Source: JBCBWG01 sp964579305 (GTDB lineage Bacteria > Pseudomonadota > Alphaproteobacteria > Rhizobiales > Hyphomicrobiaceae). From it: 16,950 bases of DNA. The DNA lies in NCBI GenBank assembly GCA_964579305.1, contig CAZOGY010000082.1, positions 1-16,950 of the forward strand, given 5' to 3'. The notes under the pieces are model-generated. The model saw nothing but the letters and a program-made list of their open reading frames with translations. It was not told the origin of the DNA and searched no databases. The position numbers and the translations under genes are program-made. This document shows positions 1 to 8,700 of the stretch, in pieces (within the stretch, counting starts at the first letter, position 1; each line of letters begins with the position of its first letter).

Positions 1-2104
1 ACATGAACAGGTTGTTGAAGACCTCAAGCATCACCGGATCGGCCTTGGTGCCGACGGCTTGTGCGCGTGCCAAAGGCTTCGACCGCGTCAAAATCAAATG
101 GCCGTAGCGATTAACTTCGGCCTGCCAATCCGCCTCGATAACGTTGGTGCCGGTCGGCTCGGTTATGATTGCCGGGCCTGCCACGGTCTGGCCCGGTGCC
201 ATGGTCGCGCGGTCAAAAAGCGGGACGTCTTGGGCTTGGCCCCTAAACGTTGCCGTGACGCGTGCGACCGGCTCGAGTTTATCCTGCTGGTTCGAAATCT
301 CGTGATCTTCGACGTCGGACGCGCCGCCAATGGCTTCGACCGCAAGCGCCTCAAAAGTAATCTCGCGGTTTTCGGAGGCAAAGCCATAGCGGGCTTTGTG
401 GGCCTGTTGGAAACGCGCGCGTAATTCGGCTTCATCGCCAAAAGTTACTTCCAGTGATTGGTGGGATCCTTTGTAGCGCAGGTGCGCGCGCTGCTGCGTC
501 GTAACGGTGTTGGCGTCGACGCCTTGTGCGATGACCTCGCGGCGAGCTTCGTCGCTGAGTGTTTCCAAAAGTGCGCGTGCACCTGCAATATCATGGAGGG
601 CATGTTCATACTGGTGTTCGCGCAAGGCGCGGATTTCAGCAAGCCCCATGCCGTAGGCGGACAGCACACCTGCGTAGGGATGGACGAAAACCGTTTTCAT
701 CCCAAGCGCGTCTGCCACCAGACAGGCATGTTGGCCGCCGGCGCCACCGAAGCATTGCAACGTATATCCAGTGACATCGTAACCGCGCTGAACGGAGATT
801 TTCTTGATTGCATTCGCCATGTTTTCCACAGCGATGCGCAAAAACCCTTCAGCGGTTTCCTCAGGGCTCTTGGCGGGCTCTTTGGTTGCGCGTGCGATCT
901 CGTCCGCGAGGGAGGTGAACTTTTCGCGGACAATGGTTGCATCGAGCGGTTGGTCGGCATTGGGGCCAAACACGCTTGGGAAATGGTCAGGCTGCAATTT
1001 GCCAAGCATGACGTTGCAGTCGGTCACCGTGAGAGGACCGCCGCGGCGATAACATGCGGGGCCAGGGTTGGCGCCCGCCGAGGCGGGGCCGACTTGGAAC
1101 CGACCGTCCTTGAAGAACTGGATTGAGCCGCCGCCGGCCGCAACCGTATTAATGTTCATCATGGGCGCGCGCATGCGCACGCCGGCGACCTCGGTTTCGA
1201 AAGAACGTTCATATTGCCCGGCGAAGTGGCACACGTCCGTCGAGGTGCCGCCCATGTCAAACCCGATGAGGTTGTCATAACCCGCCAATTGCGCGGTCTT
1301 GACCATGCCGACAACACCGCCGGCGGGACCGGACAAAATCGCATCCTTGCCCTGGAACAGGGCGGCATCGGTCAGACCGCCGTTCGACTGCATAAACATC
1401 AGTCGCGTGCCAGTTTCGGTTCCAAGTTCGTCGGCGACTTGGCGCACATACCGCCGCAAGATGGGCGACAGGTAGGCATCGACGACGGTGGTGTCACCGC
1501 GCGAGACCAGCTTCATCAGTGGTGAAACCTGGTGGGAGACCGAGATCTGGTCGAAGCCTTCTTCAGCCGCGATCGCGGCCACGCGGGCTTCGTGGTCCGG
1601 GTTGAGATAGCCGTGCATGAAGGCGATTGCGACGCTGTCGATGCCATCGGCCTTCGCGCTGCGTAGTGCAGAGCGGGCTGCATCGGCCTCAAGCGGGCGC
1701 ACGACTTGGCCCTCAGCATCGAGCCGCTCGGGTACTTCAGCTACCCGCTCATAGAGGAGTTCTGGCAGCCTGATGTGGAGATCGAACAAGCGCGGCCTGA
1801 CCTGGTAGCCAATCCGCAAAAGATCTCCAAAACCCTGCGTGATCAGAAGCAGCGTGCGATCGCCCTTGCGCTCCAACAAAGCGTTCGTTGCGACCGTGGT
1901 CCCCATTTTGACGGCGTCAATCTGGCCGGGAGGGATTGGCGCCCCAGGTGCGACACCGAGAAGCTCGCGGATGCCTTGGACGGCGGCGTCGCGGTATTGC
2001 TCGGGGTTTTCTGACAGAAGCTTATGCGTGATGATCGTGCCGTCTGGCCGGCGACCGACAATATCCGTGAACGTACCGCCGCGATCCACCCAGAACTGCC
2101 ACAC
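1..2104 (-). CDS. 5-oxoprolinase (ATP-hydrolysing), HyuA-HyuB fusion type, 3' end beyond the window
   Basis: Cytoplasmic enzyme expected to open 5-oxo-L-proline (pyroglutamate) to L-glutamate using ATP. The 701 codons present form the whole HyuA half. They carry DRGGTFTD near residue 7, KMGTTVATNALLERKG near 70, DMGGTSTD at about 283-290 (actin/hexokinase-like ATP-binding motif), then TVAAGGGS and ASAGANPGPACY. The last codons at the window edge read DPVMLEVFNNLFM, the usual opening of the HyuB half, so this is a fused protein of roughly 1200 residues with its C-terminal part missing here. I read the frame in several stretches and found no break. The start is GTG at 2104: the protein then begins (M)WQFWVDRGG as in the family, and GGGGAGG lies 6 bases upstream. 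A TTG two codons upstream overlaps the spacer and is less likely. It lies 193 bases after the deaminase gene. The family is often written OPLAH/oplA or hyuA; I give no symbol. A hydantoinase is the alternative, but the fusion favours 5-oxoprolinase. Confidence 0.95.
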   Translation of the reverse strand, partial: MWQFWVDRGGTFTDIVGRRPDGTIITHKLLSENPEQYRDAAVQGIRELLGVAPGAPIPPGQIDAVKMGTTVATNALLERKGDRTLLLITQGFGDLLRIGYQVRPRLFDLHIRLPELLYERVAEVPERLDAEGQVVRPLEADAARSALRSAKADGIDSVAIAFMHGYLNPDHEARVAAIAAEEGFDQISVSHQVSPLMKLVSRGDTTVVDAYLSPILRRYVRQVADELGTETGTRLMFMQSNGGLTDAALFQGKDAILSGPAGGVVGMVKTAQLAGYDNLIGFDMGGTSTDVCHFAGQYERSFETEVAGVRMRAPMMNINTVAAGGGSIQFFKDGRFQVGPASAGANPGPACYRRGGPLTVTDCNVMLGKLQPDHFPSVFGPNADQPLDATIVREKFTSLADEIARATKEPAKSPEETAEGFLRIAVENMANAIKKISVQRGYDVTGYTLQCFGGAGGQHACLVADALGMKTVFVHPYAGVLSAYGMGLAEIRALREHQYEHALHDIAGARALLETLSDEARREVIAQGVDANTVTTQQRAHLRYKGSHQSLEVTFGDEAELRARFQQAHKARYGFASENREITFEALAVEAIGGASDVEDHEISNQQDKLEPVARVTATFRGQAQDVPLFDRATMAPGQTVAGPAIITEPTGTNVIEADWQAEVNRYGHLILTRSKPLARAQAVGTKADPVMLEVFNNLFM

Positions 2105-2110
2105 GCGCAA

Positions 2111-2117
2111 CCTCCCC
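2111..2117 (-). promoter_or_regulatory. Ribosome binding site of the 5-oxoprolinase (fixes the GTG start)
   Basis: On the minus strand GGGGAGG sits 6 bases before GTG at 2104. This strong match to the anti-SD sequence selects the GTG over the in-frame TTG at 2110. Confidence 0.8.
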
Positions 2118-2197
2118 AACGCTAACTTGGCCGCGCCGCCCGCTGTAAACCTGGCAGGTGGCGCGTTCGATTGGCTCAGCCTAGCATCGCGGACGCG

Positions 2198-2220
2198 GCG
2201 CCGACAGGGCCGGTCGGCGC
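2198..2220. other. GC-rich hairpin between deaminase and 5-oxoprolinase genes
   Basis: Perfect 8-base inverted repeat (gcgccgac / gtcggcgc) with a 7-base loop in the 193-base gap. On the minus strand it is not followed by a T run, so a classical intrinsic terminator is not supported. It could attenuate read-through from the upstream cassette or be chance in GC-rich DNA. No convincing promoter for the 5-oxoprolinase was found in this gap. Confidence 0.35.
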
Positions 2221-2297
2221 GTCGGGCCCATTGGTCCGTTGGATTGGTCAGCCACTGGGCGGGTCGGCAATCGCTCCCACCAGGAAATGTCGATGGG

Positions 2298-3263
2298 TCA
2301 AGCCGCTTTGCGCTGCGGGAGGTGGCCGAACCGGGCCGCCTGGGACATGTCGAATATGGCAGCGAACTCTCGTGCGCCGAAGTCGAACGCTTCTGCAACC
2401 TTGGCGAACTCGCTGGTCATCGTGCAACCGAATGTTCCCGGATCGTCGGTGTTGATGGAAAACGGAATGCCCGCGTCCAATGCCCGACGGAATGGCAAGT
2501 CGGCGTAAGCGGAGACTGCGCCGGTGAAAAGATTGCTGGTTGGGCAGAATTCAAGATGCGTTCGGGCTTTGGCGATCGCTTTAACCAAAGCGTGATCCTC
2601 AAAAGCGCGAATGCCGTGGCCGACGCGATCTGCCAGTCCACTTGCAATCACTTTTGCCACTTCATCGGGTCCGGTGTGTTCGCCGGTGTGGATTTCAATG
2701 CCGAGGCCGGCGGTTTTTAATCGAGAAAGCGCCGGGAAAAGCTCGCAGAGATCGCGATCATAGTCCATGCCGGCAACTGCGATCCCGCAGCAAAGACCGG
2801 CCGACTTGGCGTCTTCATAAAACGCGACTTCAGCGTTAAGTTTTTCAAGTGGCAAGGCACGTGGGACAACGAACAGGTAATCGACGCCGATCCGGCCCTG
2901 AGCGATCACGCGCGTCTGCTCGACGAACGCGGCGAGGCCAGCGAGTTTCTCGTCGGGATCACCGGGAAACATGACGGGGCTCATCGTGATTTCCGTCGCT
3001 GTCACGTTCTGGTCGACGAGGTTTTCGATATGGGCGCGCAGAATAGGCGTGAACTCGGTATAATTCGCAAATCGATATGGCCCGAGGCTTTGCAGCCATG
3101 CGCCGAAGCCCTCAATGCCTTTTGTCGCGGGGGGCGGGAGGACTTCTTCTGGTGCGATCAAGGCGGCTTCGCCGTTGCGCTGCACGGTACGGAGCAATGG
3201 CGCGTCGATGACCCCTACGAGATGGCAGTGGAGCTCAATTTTAGGTATCGACTTTGTTTCCAT
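2298..3263 (-). CDS. Adenosine deaminase-family metal-dependent deaminase
   Basis: A 321-residue cytoplasmic TIM-barrel amidohydrolase expected to deaminate adenosine, deoxyadenosine or a related adenine compound. Motifs in order: PKIELHCHL with metal ligands H12 and H14; IHTGE with ligand H192 and catalytic E195; DRVGHG with H216; EFCPTSN at 238-244; NTDDPGTFG with ligand D273. All expected catalytic residues are present, so the enzyme should be active. The length is near the family norm of about 330. The ATG at 3263 is preceded by GAGGGG at 5 bases and places PK at residues 7-8, as usual. The start lies inside the upstream DisA_N-like gene (49-base overlap), so translation is probably coupled to it. 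The HCH motif is followed by LVG instead of the common LEG. It could be a canonical add, an adenine deaminase, or a deaminase of another adenine nucleoside; the sequence does not settle the substrate. Confidence 0.93.
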   Translation of the reverse strand: METKSIPKIELHCHLVGVIDAPLLRTVQRNGEAALIAPEEVLPPPATKGIEGFGAWLQSLGPYRFANYTEFTPILRAHIENLVDQNVTATEITMSPVMFPGDPDEKLAGLAAFVEQTRVIAQGRIGVDYLFVVPRALPLEKLNAEVAFYEDAKSAGLCCGIAVAGMDYDRDLCELFPALSRLKTAGLGIEIHTGEHTGPDEVAKVIASGLADRVGHGIRAFEDHALVKAIAKARTHLEFCPTSNLFTGAVSAYADLPFRRALDAGIPFSINTDDPGTFGCTMTSEFAKVAEAFDFGAREFAAIFDMSQAARFGHLPQRKAA

Positions 3264-4714
3264 TTTTGCCCCTCGCGTTCAATCGGCGGGACGATATCAA
3301 CGTAGCCGTCCTGAGAAACGATGAAGATCAGGGCTGGATGTTCAGCGCTTGAGACATAGTTGGCCGCAGAATTATAGCGGCCACCACGCTGCCAAGTACC
3401 GTTGATGGTGGAGCGGCCATCCATGATGGCGCCCAGTGCATGGACGTAACCTTCCGTATCGGTGATGACGGTGCCGTCGATGGCGGTTAATTGCAGCGTG
3501 AGGCGGGAATCCATCTTGATGGGTTCAATACAGATACATTGCGACGATAGCCGGCGTGCTTCTTCAGCAGCTTTGGGTGTAAACAAAATGTTTGTGCCGA
3601 CGGGCTGTTCGGAGGCCAATTGCGCGATGGCCCAGATCTCAGCGACACCTGCCTCGCTGATCCCGGGAAAAACGCAGTGCAAATGCGACTTGAAGGCGTG
3701 TTCGGTCAGAATGCGATGAGTGGGTACGGGCACGCCATAACTGACAAGGCAATCGATTTCGTCGCCGGCACGCACGGACCAGAGGCCGCGGCCTTTGAAG
3801 CCAACATGGGACAGCTGGGATGCTTTCTCATGGTTTGAGAAGCCCCAGAAGTAATCACCATCGAAAAGCAGCGCAAAGTTATCCGACGCCATTTCGATCA
3901 GTTTGCGCACCCCTACGTTATGGGAGACGTGGACGGGCGAATCAAAACGAATCGTTGCGATGTCTTCGGCGTCGTCGCGATCATAGAAAATGAACAGGCC
4001 CGATCCGGCGCGGCCTTCATATTGGGCCGAGGCGATGTCACAGCACAAGCCAAAGACGGCCTCATTGCTTCGGCCGGTGGCGGATCGTGAGATCGTCTGC
4101 AAAAGCAATTGGCATGCGGCCCCGGCCAGAACATCCGAGGCAAGGCCCATCAGAGTCTCAGCTTGTCGCGGCGATGAGCAATACAGCAGGATCGTGTGCA
4201 CGATACAGTCGGCAAAACTTTGGATCGTGAATTGCTCGCGTTGGTCAGTCTTGCGTGCCTGCAAATACGGACTGTCCGCGCGAAAGGCCAATGCCACAAT
4301 AACCTGTTCGGTCATGTTGGCCATGCGCCGATAAATGATTGTCGATGGTAGGTCACTGCACTGGGAGGCGCCGAGCAGTTTCAGGATCTTTTGTTCTGTC
4401 TGAGCGTCGCGCAAATCTTCGCAAGGCACGAAGTGAACCGCGTGGGCATGCGAGATGTCCGTCGTCGCGCCGTTATCCACGGTATGGCAGGTCGCAAAAT
4501 CGTCAAAGGCGCCGACAGTCCGGCGACTGTTTTCGACGATTGCAATCAGCCGGACGCTTTCGTCACAAACATGGGCATCGATTAACGGTTTGATACGCAT
4601 AAACGAGGTCGCAATCGCATAAAGCGATTGTTCCAGATCGGCGTCGCGGACCACCGGGCGGTTCGGGGCGGATGCGCGAAAAACATCTCCGGTGAATGGG
4701 GCTGGTGAGGCCAT
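3215..4714 (-). CDS. DisA_N/diadenylate cyclase-like protein with N-terminal sensor-like region
   Basis: 499 residues, no signal peptide or clear TM segment. Residues about 355-475 resemble the DisA_N (diadenylate cyclase, c-di-AMP-forming) fold: a strand-helix start with GTNILF at 373-378, then AIDGTVITDTEGYVHALGAI in the place of the cyclase DGA motif (D413-G414-T415), DGR at 432-434, RGGRYNSA at 443-450 in the place of GTRHRTA, and a closing strand IFIVSQDGYVDIVP. DGA is therefore DGT, and the RHR triplet is R446-Y447-N448. The rest (about 25-350) I do not recognise firmly; it may correspond to the sensor region described for some predicted cyclases (DACNV-like). ATG at 4714 follows the pentapeptide gene stop directly (TAAATG) with GGGAG 8 bases upstream. 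The 3' end overlaps the deaminase gene by 49 bases. It may make c-di-AMP or another dinucleotide, or be a non-catalytic nucleotide sensor. Confidence 0.75.
   Translation of the reverse strand: MASPAPFTGDVFRASAPNRPVVRDADLEQSLYAIATSFMRIKPLIDAHVCDESVRLIAIVENSRRTVGAFDDFATCHTVDNGATTDISHAHAVHFVPCEDLRDAQTEQKILKLLGASQCSDLPSTIIYRRMANMTEQVIVALAFRADSPYLQARKTDQREQFTIQSFADCIVHTILLYCSSPRQAETLMGLASDVLAGAACQLLLQTISRSATGRSNEAVFGLCCDIASAQYEGRAGSGLFIFYDRDDAEDIATIRFDSPVHVSHNVGVRKLIEMASDNFALLFDGDYFWGFSNHEKASQLSHVGFKGRGLWSVRAGDEIDCLVSYGVPVPTHRILTEHAFKSHLHCVFPGISEAGVAEIWAIAQLASEQPVGTNILFTPKAAEEARRLSSQCICIEPIKMDSRLTLQLTAIDGTVITDTEGYVHALGAIMDGRSTINGTWQRGGRYNSAANYVSSAEHPALIFIVSQDGYVDIVPPIEREGQKWKQSRYLKLSSTAIS
3269..3274 (-). 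promoter_or_regulatory. Internal ribosome binding site of the deaminase gene
   Basis: GAGGGG lies within the coding sequence of the DisA_N-like gene, 5 bases before the deaminase ATG at 3263. It supports the overlapping start and makes translational coupling likely. Confidence 0.75.
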
Positions 4715-5614
4715 TTATGCGGCTCCCAACTGAGCTGTTGCGGACTTCATCCGCGCCATGGCATCGATTGGACCTTTGAATTCGCAATTTTCAAACGTCG
4801 GACGGCTTTGGAAGTCACAGCCGGAGAACCACGTGGCGCCGGAAAACCGCGTGCCTTCATACGAGGCGGGCGCGAGAAATGCGACATTCTGGAAGCCGGT
4901 TGAGTCGCCGAACCGCGTGCCGTTGAACGAGACATTTCCGCGGAAGCGGGCATTGCCGAAACCTGCGGCCTGTTCAAAGCTCGCCTTGGAGAAATTGGCA
5001 TCGGCGAACGTGGCGTCGACGAACCAGGCCGGTGCGGTAAACCGTGCGTGGACAAATGCTGCGCGGCTTTGGAAATTGACTTCGCGAAACTCTGCGGCGT
5101 CGCGCCACAACGTATGCGAGAAGTCAACGGCGCCTTTGAGTTGGGCGGTTGAGAATGTTGCCGCGGCGTTGAAGCGACAGCCACGGAAGTTGGCGCTGCC
5201 GGCCATGAGGCTGCCCTGGAACCAGGCTGAGGCCTCAAACTCTGCGCCGGCGAAATTCACCGAACTGGGAAACACGAACGCGGAAAAGTCGGTGGTCCTG
5301 GCGAATGACAAACCCGAAAAGTCAGACGTGGCCAGCGTATCGCAAATTTGTGCCATGACCGGGTCGTCCTGCGCTTCCATGCGCAGCAAAGTCACGTCGG
5401 AGGCCCACGTGTTCCAGGTTGGCAGACCTGCCGCATAGCGCTGCTGGCAAGCCAGTTTTTGTTCGTGAGAGATCTTGGCGTGCAACGGGCCAGTGTCGGA
5501 TTCCAAAACCCTCGCCATTTCAGCGAAATTTTTACCGAAATCCGTATTATTGACCCAAGGATGCAGTTTGGCCAGTTCACGCTCGACCATCGTGCGGAGT
5601 TGGCTCTTGAACAT
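4715..5614 (-). CDS. Pentapeptide-repeat protein (5+6 residue F-repeat type)
   Basis: 299 residues, predicted cytoplasmic, no signal peptide. Residues 1-95 are a helical N-terminal region with two Trp (W68, W71). From F99 to F279 an aromatic or bulky hydrophobic residue recurs with strict 5,6,5,6 spacing (99, 104, 110, 115, 121, 126, 132, then on to 263, 268, 274, 279), with M137, L159, W170 and Y252 replacing Phe and one 5+5 step at 203-208-213. This fits a right-handed quadrilateral beta-helix of the Pentapeptide_3 kind. About 16 double repeats are present. Such proteins act as binding surfaces or DNA mimics; no specific role can be read here. ATG at 5614 has GGAG about 8 bases upstream. 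It is the first gene of the cassette with the DisA_N-like and deaminase genes, and its stop TAA touches the next ATG. Confidence 0.93.
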   Translation of the reverse strand: MFKSQLRTMVERELAKLHPWVNNTDFGKNFAEMARVLESDTGPLHAKISHEQKLACQQRYAAGLPTWNTWASDVTLLRMEAQDDPVMAQICDTLATSDFSGLSFARTTDFSAFVFPSSVNFAGAEFEASAWFQGSLMAGSANFRGCRFNAAATFSTAQLKGAVDFSHTLWRDAAEFREVNFQSRAAFVHARFTAPAWFVDATFADANFSKASFEQAAGFGNARFRGNVSFNGTRFGDSTGFQNVAFLAPASYEGTRFSGATWFSGCDFQSRPTFENCEFKGPIDAMARMKSATAQLGAA

Positions 5615-5617
5615 TTC

Positions 5618-5630
5618 TCACTCCGAGTGA
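5618..5630. promoter_or_regulatory. 13-base perfect palindrome overlapping the pentapeptide-gene RBS
   Basis: tcactc-c-gagtga on the plus strand, arms of 6 around one base. In the mRNA it would fold with a 5-base stem that holds the GGAG Shine-Dalgarno in the loop and 3' arm; as DNA it could be an operator. It ends 3 bases before the ATG. Confidence 0.45.
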
Positions 5631-5672
5631 CGCACGGATGCGACACTAAGACGGTGGCCTTACCGGCGACTT

Positions 5673-5701
5673 AATTATGCAGCGTTAGAGTGTTTGTACA
5701 A
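5673..5701 (-). promoter_or_regulatory. Candidate sigma70-type promoter of the pentapeptide/DisA_N/deaminase cassette
   Basis: On the minus strand TTGTAC (5696-5701) and ATAATT (5673-5678) are separated by 17 bases (or CATAAT with 16). This lies about 60 bases upstream of the ATG at 5614, in an AT-rich patch within the 149-base gap after the ABC gene. No terminator for the ABC gene is visible in the same gap, so read-through is also possible. Confidence 0.5.
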
Positions 5702-5763
5702 TTTTGACCAAATTATGGAATTGTTTCTATCGTCGCGGTGCTTAGCCAATTCTCCCAAGGTGA

Positions 5764-8700
5764 TTAGTCAACTTGTTTTGTGGCGACCCGCTGCTCCAGT
5801 TCGGCAATGCGCTGCTCGTAGCTTTCGATTGTCTCGTGGCGTTCTTGGGCCGCTTCGATCAGATAGCCTGACACGGTTTCAAGGAGGCGTGTGGCAACCC
5901 CGGCGTCGGCGCGAATGATGTCCCAGAACTCGGCGCGGCGGATTCGCAATGTTTCAATCGCCGTCAGCGCGACCATGTCGACCGTTCGGCGCGAGCGCAT
6001 GATCACCGACAAGTCACCCACGATCCGGCCGGGAAGCACGTCCAAGAGGGCTTCGTCGTCGGCGTAGGTGTCAGGCCAGCGCAATTCGGCTTGGCCCTTG
6101 GTCAGCAAGTAGGCGCCGTCGGTGGCATCGCCCGAGCGGAAGACATAAGCGCCGGCCTCGAAATCGAGCCATTCCGACGCGAAGGCCAACAGGCGAACCT
6201 GGGCCAGGGGGAGATCCTGAAACAGCGCGCACGTGCGCAGGGCCAACACCTTGCGGTCAAGGTCGCGCGCTGCTTCGCCGCCGATAACGGTGGACGCGGA
6301 TGTGGTCTGACCGGCCAAGCGGCCATCAACGATTTCAAGAACGCAATCGTAAGCTTGCGGCTCGGTGAATTCGGGCTCCAGTAGAATAATGGTCGCGTCG
6401 GGTAAAAGCTCGCGCAGCCGGTCGCGCGTACGCACGCGGTCAGTATCGTCGTGGCTTGCCAGAAAGCGGTCCAGAATCAAAATATCGGGGCGCTTTATGA
6501 CGCTGCGGACAAACGCGATGCGTTCACGTGCAACCGGTGGCAGAATTGTGCCGCCAACGTTTGTTTCAAGGTCCACGATTGTCGCGGAGGCATCGGTTTT
6601 CATGCCGGCGGCTTCCAGTGTTTCAGCCGCTATTTCGCGAATGCGGGCGCGGTCGGCCTCACTTGCGCTGAGTTTACCGTAGACCAGGTTTTCCAAAAGC
6701 GTGAGGCCGGGTGCGTAAGCTTGCGGATCGAGTGATACAAACAACGAGCCGGCACGATTGCGCAGGTCGTCGACTTGGGCGCTGCGAATACGTAAAATGC
6801 GCCGACGTAACTCATTTGGAACCGCTTGTGGGAAATCTCCGGCGGTGAGTTTGAAGGGTACCGTCAAAAGCAACGCATCTTCCAGTTGCGATAACGTTTG
6901 ATTGGGACCCGCTCGTTTCAAGGCAGCGGCAAGTGTTTCGAAAACGTCGGCTTCGATTGGCAGGCGCTGAAACAATGGGTGCGCGGTCCCAACTTCGCCG
7001 AAGGTGCGCATCAAGACGCGCATCATGTCGCGGGCGGCGCGGCGCAATTCTTCCGCAATACCAAGGTCTTGGAGCGTTGGCAGGAATTGTGCGTCGGCCG
7101 CCATGGCGGCTGCCCGGGTCGGGCGCTGTGGGATTGCAAAGAGAAGGTTTTCAGCAACGGCGAGATCGGGGTGGTACTGCGCAGGATCAAAGCCGCGCAC
7201 CCGGCGGTCGAGCCGTTCTGCGCTCAGCTTTTCAGCCATGACGGGGCGCAGCTCGACGACTGCTTTTCTAAGCTTGTCGTGGCCAGTCCCAGTTACAGGT
7301 TCATCCAACGCGCGCCGCAGGAGCCAATCATCGGTGCCCATCGCGGCCGTAATCTGCATCCACCAGTCGCGGACTTCAGCTGAATTGGACATGCCAATGA
7401 TGGCTGGATCAAACCAGGGGACATCGACAGGGTATGGCGTATTACCGACGCGCAGGGCTTCATTGGCGCGGACGCGGTTATGCTCGCTCAACGCAGAAAC
7501 ATCGTTGGGTGGTGCATGGAGCGCGGCGGCAATGTTGCGCCCGACCGTGCCCTTGAACAAAAAGGGTTGTTCGGTGACGACGCCGATCCGCCGGCCAACG
7601 GTTTCATTGTGCAGGTCGGCTAAGTCGATTTCGCCAACGTTTATGGTGCCGGAATTGGGCAGGATCTGGCGGGACAAGGTATGAAGCAGCGTGGCACGGG
7701 CCACGGGGTCGCGGCAGGCGATGGCGGCCATGGCTCCCTGCGGGATCTCAAACGTCAGTGCGTCAAGAATGACGCTTTCGCTGTCCGATAATACCGTGAC
7801 GCCGTCGACCTTGATCGGTCCTGTGAGGTGCACGTGAGTGTCGGGGGGAGCATCAATCGCTGAGGCCGGCAGCATTCCGGGCGCGGAGAACTGCTCGGTG
7901 ACGGTGACATAGCGCACGCTCATATCCTGAAAGCGATTGTAGAATGCGAGTAATTCTTTCCATGGCGCGGTCAGGTCCTTGAATGCGGCCAGTGCTGCAA
8001 CCAGCGCGCCGAGTGTTAATTCACCCATGATGACCAGATAGCCGCCAATGGCAAAAAACAAGAACGGCGTGAGCTGGTTTATGAAGTTATTCAGAAACTT
8101 CATGAAGAACTTGATGCGGTAAATTCGAAAGCGGATGTCGAAGAGGGTGTGCAGCGTATTTGAGGTTTGCGCCAGTGCGTAGGTCAATTCGTTATTGGCG
8201 CGCAAATCGGCCAGTCCGCCAGCGCTTTCGCCAATGCGTTCCGCAAGCTGGCGGACGGTTGCAACGCGCTCCTTGTTGAGGTTGTTTACCCGGCGTTGCA
8301 GGCGTGGGATTATATAGGCCTGCACGGGGATCAAGGCGACAGCAGCGATTGCAAACCACACGTTCTGGATCAAGAGAAACGTGAGGATTGTAAGCATCTG
8401 GCCGGCCTGGAACACCGGTTGCGCAAGCAGGTCTCCCATGATCCCGCCAAGCGGTTCGGCCTCTGCGGTGACCATTGATGTCAACTCGCCCGAGCCAACG
8501 CGCCGGAACCGCTGAAGCGGGAACCTGTGCATGCGGGCAATCAATTGAAACCGGAAACGCCGCAGTAACCGCTCTGCAACGATGCCGCGCATGGTATTCA
8601 ATTGCATTTTGATCAGACCGCTTGCGATCACGGCAAGCAGAAACGACCCACATAATAGTGCCAGATAGCCAAGTTGGCTGAATTGAAAGCCCAAGATGTC

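Noticed and set aside
458..1126. 222-codon plus-strand open frame opposite the 5-oxoprolinase
   Set aside because: The minus strand here carries clear 5-oxoprolinase sequence; the plus frame is a high-GC shadow.
1839..2720. 293-codon plus-strand open frame across the 5-oxoprolinase/deaminase gap
   Set aside because: It runs antisense through two strongly recognised genes and gives a low-complexity Arg/Ser-rich product.
2298..3263. RADAR-type (RdrB) deaminase
   Set aside because: The protein is a compact 321-residue ADA-family enzyme and no RdrA-like ATPase gene is nearby; RdrB proteins are much larger.
4758..5438. 226-codon plus-strand open frame opposite the pentapeptide-repeat gene
   Set aside because: The regular F/A-rich repeat codons on the minus strand leave the opposite strand free of stops; the translated product has no domain pattern and no RBS was evident.
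7004..7684. 226-codon plus-strand open frame inside the pseudo-ABC gene
   Set aside because: Arg/Ser/Ala-rich shadow opposite the well-supported minus-strand frame.
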